From Spinellus fusiger (lineage: Eukaryota; Mucoromycota; Mucoromycetes; Mucorales; Phycomycetaceae): a stretch of DNA of 64,000 nt. A program made the translations under genes and the position numbers. Location: NCBI GenBank assembly GCA_025094145.1, contig JALLLS010000013.1:1-64000 (forward strand), read 5' to 3'. Under the pieces are notes generated by a model. The model was not told where the DNA came from. It saw only the letters and a program-made list of their open reading frames with translations, and did no database searches. This document shows, piece after piece, positions 59,002 through 64,000 of this stretch (position 1 is the first letter of the stretch; every line of letters starts with the position of its first letter).

Positions 59002-62000
59002 TTAAATCCTTTGGCAATACCATGAAGGTATCCACCCAAATACTGGTTCACTAAGAGTACTTTGCATTTTTAGACTACCATACCACCATTGAGTATCATC
59101 TTGATGTGTCTTTGGCAGCCAGATCTGAACAATGTCTCCTTTCTGAACAGAAAGTGTCTCTGGTTCTTGGGACTTAAGATTGGAAAGAATAACACATTCA
59201 AAAACAGGATCAGATCCTTCCACGAGAAAAGAAACAGGTGCTCGGTAGACATTCATTGACATTTGCTTAGAGATAAGGCTTTCATAGCTATTTTTGCTGT
59301 ACACCATCTTTTCGACAGGAGTACCATTACTTTGTTGATATCCTACATTGCGCTTATCTGTTTCTAACTCTATACAGGCTAGACTGCTTGAGTATACACT
59401 GCTAGTTTCCCTTGTTGTGGATAGTCCTGGCCATTGCCTTTTGTAATAAGACCGATTGACCATTCCCATCAAACTCTCAGAACTTTCACGACTAGAAAGA
59501 AAGGAAGAAGAGCAGGAAGAGCGATCCAGTAAATCAAGGCGTAAAGAAAGAAGACTGTCGATGCATGGCTGTACGTTTCGCATTTGCCTTTGATAGGTGG
59601 AGATAATAGTGCAATAGGATCTAGTGTTTTTGGTTGAATCTAGCTGAATATACTTTTCTATGCACTTTCTCCATTCGCGTGTAATATGTTCAGTTAGCGT
59701 TTTCTGTACTTTTTGATGATCCTCCTCAATGATTACAAAGTAGCGTCGTGTCAAGGCAAGAAATTTCGGGAGTTCATCAATAAGCTGAGCATTGATAGAC
59801 TGGTATGTATCAGCAGAGGCCTGGGTTGCTTTATCAGGGACATCTCCTTTGGCTTTCATATCACGCACCCAGTCATGGTCAAGCAGCTTCTTGGATCGCT
59901 TGCGAATCACTTGGCTCGGTGTTTCGAATAGCTTAAGAAAGGCTTCGACACGATGGCACATGTAATCTTGGATTAATGTGTCCTAAGAGCAAATAAATCC
60001 ATAGAAATACAGCCTATAAGCACTGTGGTGGCTATTGTTATTTTCATGGGGTGGGTGAATACCTACAACTTGATGTGATATGGTATAGGACAGGGTCTGT
60101 GTTGCTTGGTGGATGCTTTGAACACGCTCCACACTTTTATCACGCACACTTTCCCAAGTACTGTAGAATGTCTCTAAATGACCGAGAAACGTGTATAGGT
60201 CTTCTACTGTCTTTTTCATCTGCTGTCCTCCTTCTTGAATAGCCTGCATCCATTGCCGTGCATTTTCTTGTTGCGCTTCGAATTGCCAATGGAGTACATC
60301 AAAAACAGCATCTTGGGTAGGTTCTGCAGAAAGACCTGTGGTATATCGAAAGCGCTGTGCATGACGGGTCAAGGTTTTGTTGATACCGTGTCTAATTCTA
60401 GTTTAACACTCACTCATTGACTCACTCGCCCAACCCACGTATTTTTTCTTCTTTTTCTTCTTTTTTTCTCTCTTTTTTCTCTCTTCTTCTTTCAATGAAA
60501 AATGACTTACACTACCTAGAAAAGACAGGAAGAGGTGAATACAGTGCTTGTGAAGTACTACCTCTCTTCTTTATCACTCAACTTACATTCATATCTGTTC
60601 TTTTCTTCTCACGTACAATCTTCTCAACAATATCCTTGCGTCTTTTCAACTCATTGATGGTATCAGCCACTTGTTGTATTCCTTTGTTGGCTTCTCTCAA
60701 GTCCTCGTGATCTGGATGACTTGGTGGTGTCAAGGAATACAGCTCCTGTAAGAATAAGAAAAGTGCAATGAGTTTATTAAAGAATAAAATTGATGAACAC
60801 ATTACTTTGAGCAATAAGGGATACTTGAGTACACGTTGAACAGGCTTGATTAACAAACTTGGTAAATCCCAACACATTGTTCTACCTTTGAGATCTTCTC
60901 TACAACCCTGTATTATTGTAGTGATGTTAGCACTGTAGTATCTACATGGAGGATCTATAGGTGGGTAGGTGGGTAGTTTGCACTTGCATTTAAAAACATA
61001 GACACGGCTGGTTTTGATTCTAGTTCTTGTAACAGATGAAGGGCATCTTCATGACGCTTGCAGTACTCGCCATACACCTGTACAAGTTGCAACATCTAGA
61101 TCAATAGATGGATCAGTTCTCATATCCATTCAGGCATGTCCACATTTCCTTTTTTTCTTTTCTTTTTCCATTCTATCTTTTTCTAATAGCGTAAGATAGA
61201 GTGGGGTAGAACATGCATAGGAGTGTAATGATCACTTACAAAAAGCCTAAACACCGATCCAAAGGAGAATTTCTTTTGATGCATACCGAGGGATGTGGTA
61301 TCAGGCACCGAATATCCCATGCCTATTCTCTCTTCTTCGTTCTTCTCTTGCTTGTAGGCTTCATACAATAAAGGCACAAATTTACTTTCAAAAGCAAGAA
61401 TGGCAAGTAAATTCGAAAACAACTGTTTAACATCCATAGCACTGAGTGGGGAATGAGAAGCACATGCCTTGTCATAAAACACTTCTTTTACAAGTTGCAT
61501 ATCATTGTAATAGGAATTTTCTGTTTCAATTAATTCGTGTACAACATGTCTTCGTTTGATGATTTTCTCTTTACTTGGCAGTAAGGTGTCTTTTTCCTCT
61601 GTTGATGGTTGGAGGGTGGTGGTTGTGGGTGGAGAGAGCTCAGATGCTTTAGAAACAAGGACTGTTGGACATGCATTCAGTGACAAGTGAGGAAATAAAA
61701 GACGTTGTTTAGTGGGGAAATTAAAAGACTCGAGATCATCAGAAGTGGATCCAGAGAGCCAAGAGGAAATATTGGGTCCATAAGACCAGCCCTTTCGTGA
61801 AGTGATAGTGGCCAGGGAAGAAGTGGAGCAAGTTGAATTCATACTGTTGACATTTGTCCCTGTGGTGGAGCGAGGAAGAGGAAATCGAAGAGTGGAGAAG
61901 GAAGCAGAACGATGTTTTGGACTGGAGACAGATTTCTTTAATCCTATGGGTGTGGGTAGATGGTTAGAAGAGCCAGAAGAGGAAGAATAATCATAAAAGG

Positions 62001-62445
62001 AAGTGGTAGAGGCAGAAGCAGAAGTAGAAGCAGAAGCACAGGTACAGGCATAGGTATAGGCATAGGCATAGGCACATGTACACGCAGAAGCAGAAGCACA
62101 GACATACGCAGAAGGAGAAAAAGGGACCAATAAGTGGTGATTAGAATGTCGAGTAGAGGAATGATGAGATCGTGTTGGTGGTGGGGTTGGCTTGATTGAA
62201 TGGACAGGCTCTTCCATACGTTCAGCTTGCTCTAATCGCTGGCTTAACTCTGCCACAAATGAACCTGTCCGGGGCACAGTAGTAGCAGTAATAATAGACG
62301 CAATATCCTTTGATGGTTCTATTGACTGCGACCCACCTAGCCATTGTTTATTAGGTACAGGAGGCGGAGGATGTAAAAGAACAGAGCCTATGTCTGTTTT
62401 AGAGCGTTGGTAGTTTTCCTGTGTAGATAGGTTGAGTCTTGACAT
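59002..62445 (-). CDS. Rho guanine-nucleotide exchange factor, DH-BAR-SH3 (Gef1/DNMBP-like)
   Basis: Activates Rho/Cdc42 GTPases. Seven exons join in frame to 963 aa: 61240-62445, 60988-61095, 60806-60907, 60587-60745, 60511-60515 (5 nt), 60067-60397, 59002-59982. Residues 1-295 are low complexity (Pro-rich start, Ala/Ser/Cys/Tyr repeat). The DH domain covers about 297-525 (RRHVVHELIETENSYYNDMQ, GEYCKRHEDALHLL, LLIKPVQRVLKYPLLLKELY). Then RHGINKTLTRHAQRFR opens a BAR-type helical region (to about 780, including YTFLGHLETFYSTWES and MCHRVEAFLKLFETP), and a C-terminal SH3-like module ends in WWYGSL ... FGWIPSWYC. The intron 60908-60987 has a GC donor (AAT|GCAAGT). The 5-nt exon is needed to keep frame between DMN and IRHGINK. 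The architecture is that of fission-yeast Gef1 and animal Tuba. Confidence 0.9.
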
Positions 62446-63849
62446 GGTGCAGTATGAATCAGAGAGTAATAATTATTTAGTGAACCAAAGAAGTCGTACA
62501 CTATTATAAAGTGTAGTATAATATATAGGTGTATGTCTATGTATTCAAAGTGTCTATGTATATATGAACAACCTTTTGTTTGTTAGCATAGCCCCTATCA
62601 AAGTGTCACGCCTCAAAAGCCCAAGGGTAAAATGACAAGTATAGGCACCTCCTTAATTTCTTCCCTTTTCCCTTTTCTCTTTGCTTACATTTCTCTCCAC
62701 ATTTCTCTCTTTCTTTTTTTTAAATATATTTATATATAAAGAACCTTCACACATAAATATAGATATGCCCATAAAACATATTCTTTTTATTCTCTTCCTC
62801 ATCTCATATGTAGATATAGACATGCCAATTCATACTCCATCTTTAAATAGCAAGGGAGGAAGTAAGGGAGACAGGGAGAAGATAAAGAGGAAAAAGAAGA
62901 AAAGAAGAAAAAAAAAAGGGTTTCTGTTTACCACTATAATGGAAATGTCCATAGGATAAAACCCAACACACATTGAAGGATGATCTGGGATAGTGTTTTG
63001 CTGATTGTGTTTGGCATTATGCCTCTTCCTATCTTGATCTCTTTACAAGAAAGTAAAAGTCTTACTGAAATGTGACAAGAGAAGGCTAAGAAAAAAGAGG
63101 TATAAAGAATAGAAGAAAAGAGATGAGAATACTAGGACTATGCACTGTCAGTAGTTTGGTAGTGTCATCGTATTAACATGAACACAGCACAGTGTCTATT
63201 CACTAAGGTGATTAGAACTATTACTGACTGCAGGGTCAGTATTCTATGCACTAGCAACCACAGCACAGTGGTTTATGAACAACTCCCATAGAAGAAGAAA
63301 AAACATCTGTTGGCCTGTCTTTCTTTCATTCTGTATATTGTCTTTGGCCTCATTTTATATATATCCACAAGACAGGGTGATATGAGAGGAAAAAGGATAA
63401 AAATAAAATAAGGAAGAGAATAAATCAGTATTCTGTTGATATTTCTTATTTTACTATTCTTCAGAAAGAAAGCTCATGTCTGACTTGTATGACTACTGCT
63501 ATTCTATAGACTGCAATGACTACTACCACCTTTTAATAGTATTTTTTTATATATAATTACTGAAAAATCACTTTTAAAGAAGGGTGGATCCGGCTATTTA
63601 ATTGTTTGATAGATAATGCACAATCACCCTCATTGAATTTGTTTAATATTTGTTGGGAAGTATGGTGATAAAAGGGAAAAGAAAGACTTATTTCTATTGT
63701 ATGAAACACTTTTGTCTTTATAGATGTTGACAAGTCAACACATTATTTCATATGGATACCCAATCACCTCTTGAGTGAACCATCGTCAAAATTGATATAC
63801 AGGCTGTTGTGAATAGGGTCATTTGCACAAAAGTCATTAAAATTGTCCA
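62446..63849. other. 1.4-kb intergenic region upstream of the RhoGEF gene
   Basis: This is the promoter of the RhoGEF gene, followed by AT-rich sequence. A 92-codon frame at 62681-62959 (low complexity, Lys-rich end) is not supported. Near 63803, TACAGGCTGTTGTGAATAGGG resembles the outer end of a mariner-type element, just before the dispersed repeat. Confidence 0.4.
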
Positions 63850-64000
63850 AATAATGATAGATACCAGACAGAAAGTAGAGACATTGTGATATGACCAAGA
63901 AATGGCAGCTTACTGTAAAGAATGAGTGAGATGAATCAGTCATATAATCCTATGAGCTATGTACTTTTTTTCATATAGGATAGTTAGGTTTGGAATATAA
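63850..64000 (-). repeat. Dispersed repeat, copy 2 (inverted, runs to the window end)
   Basis: Reverse complement of 20585-20738 with a few substitutions and a 3-bp indel. Because similarity reaches the last base, the element probably continues outside the window. Confidence 0.85.

Overview
This 64 kb window is AT-rich nuclear DNA of a fungus, most likely an early-diverging filamentous fungus (Mucoromycota, probably Mucorales). The reasons are many short introns (about 40-120 nt, mostly GTAAGT...AG), standard fungal housekeeping genes, MATH-BTB-BACK paralogs, abundant microsatellites and degraded DNA transposons. Gene models below were built by hand by joining reading frames across GT-AG (rarely GC-AG) introns. 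In every full model the exon lengths keep frame from start to stop.

Layout. 1-1.5 kb: a TIR transposon inserted into a dead Tc1-type transposase. 1.65-16 kb is gene-dense: RPL28 (-), PAN3 (-), a PAK-type kinase with two CRIB motifs (+), succinyl-CoA ligase alpha LSC1 (-), a coiled-coil protein with a PACT-like end (+), an unrecognised Pro/Thr- and His/Ser-repeat protein (-), and an NDUFA4-like protein whose frame depends on an 8-nt microexon (+). 16-21 kb is largely empty. 21.3-26.6 kb holds a MATH-BTB-BACK gene (-) and an acyl-CoA/4-coumarate-CoA ligase-like enzyme (-). 29.3-32.9 kb is an F-BAR/RhoGAP gene (+). 36.9-39.9 kb has a PH-domain protein (+) convergent with COX11 (-). 40-50.8 kb is AT-rich and nearly gene-free, with a TIR element at 49.5-50.4 kb. 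50.8-55.9 kb has a second MATH-BTB-BACK gene (+) and a multi-exon gene of an unassigned, possibly nuclease-fold family (-). 57.5-62.4 kb has eIF5A (-) and a DH-BAR-SH3 RhoGEF (-). The last 150 bp is an inverted copy of sequence at 20.6 kb.

Themes. Three genes belong to Rho/Cdc42 signalling (PAK kinase, F-BAR RhoGAP, BAR RhoGEF) and three to mitochondria (LSC1, NDUFA4-like, COX11), but they are not operons and co-regulation cannot be inferred. The most unusual signal is heavy use of very small exons: 4 nt, 5 nt, 8 nt, two of 10 nt, two of 24 nt and one of 30 nt. The 10- and 24-nt exons sit at matching positions in the two MATH-BTB-BACK paralogs. The tandem-CRIB kinase with a DFS instead of DFG motif is the most unusual protein.
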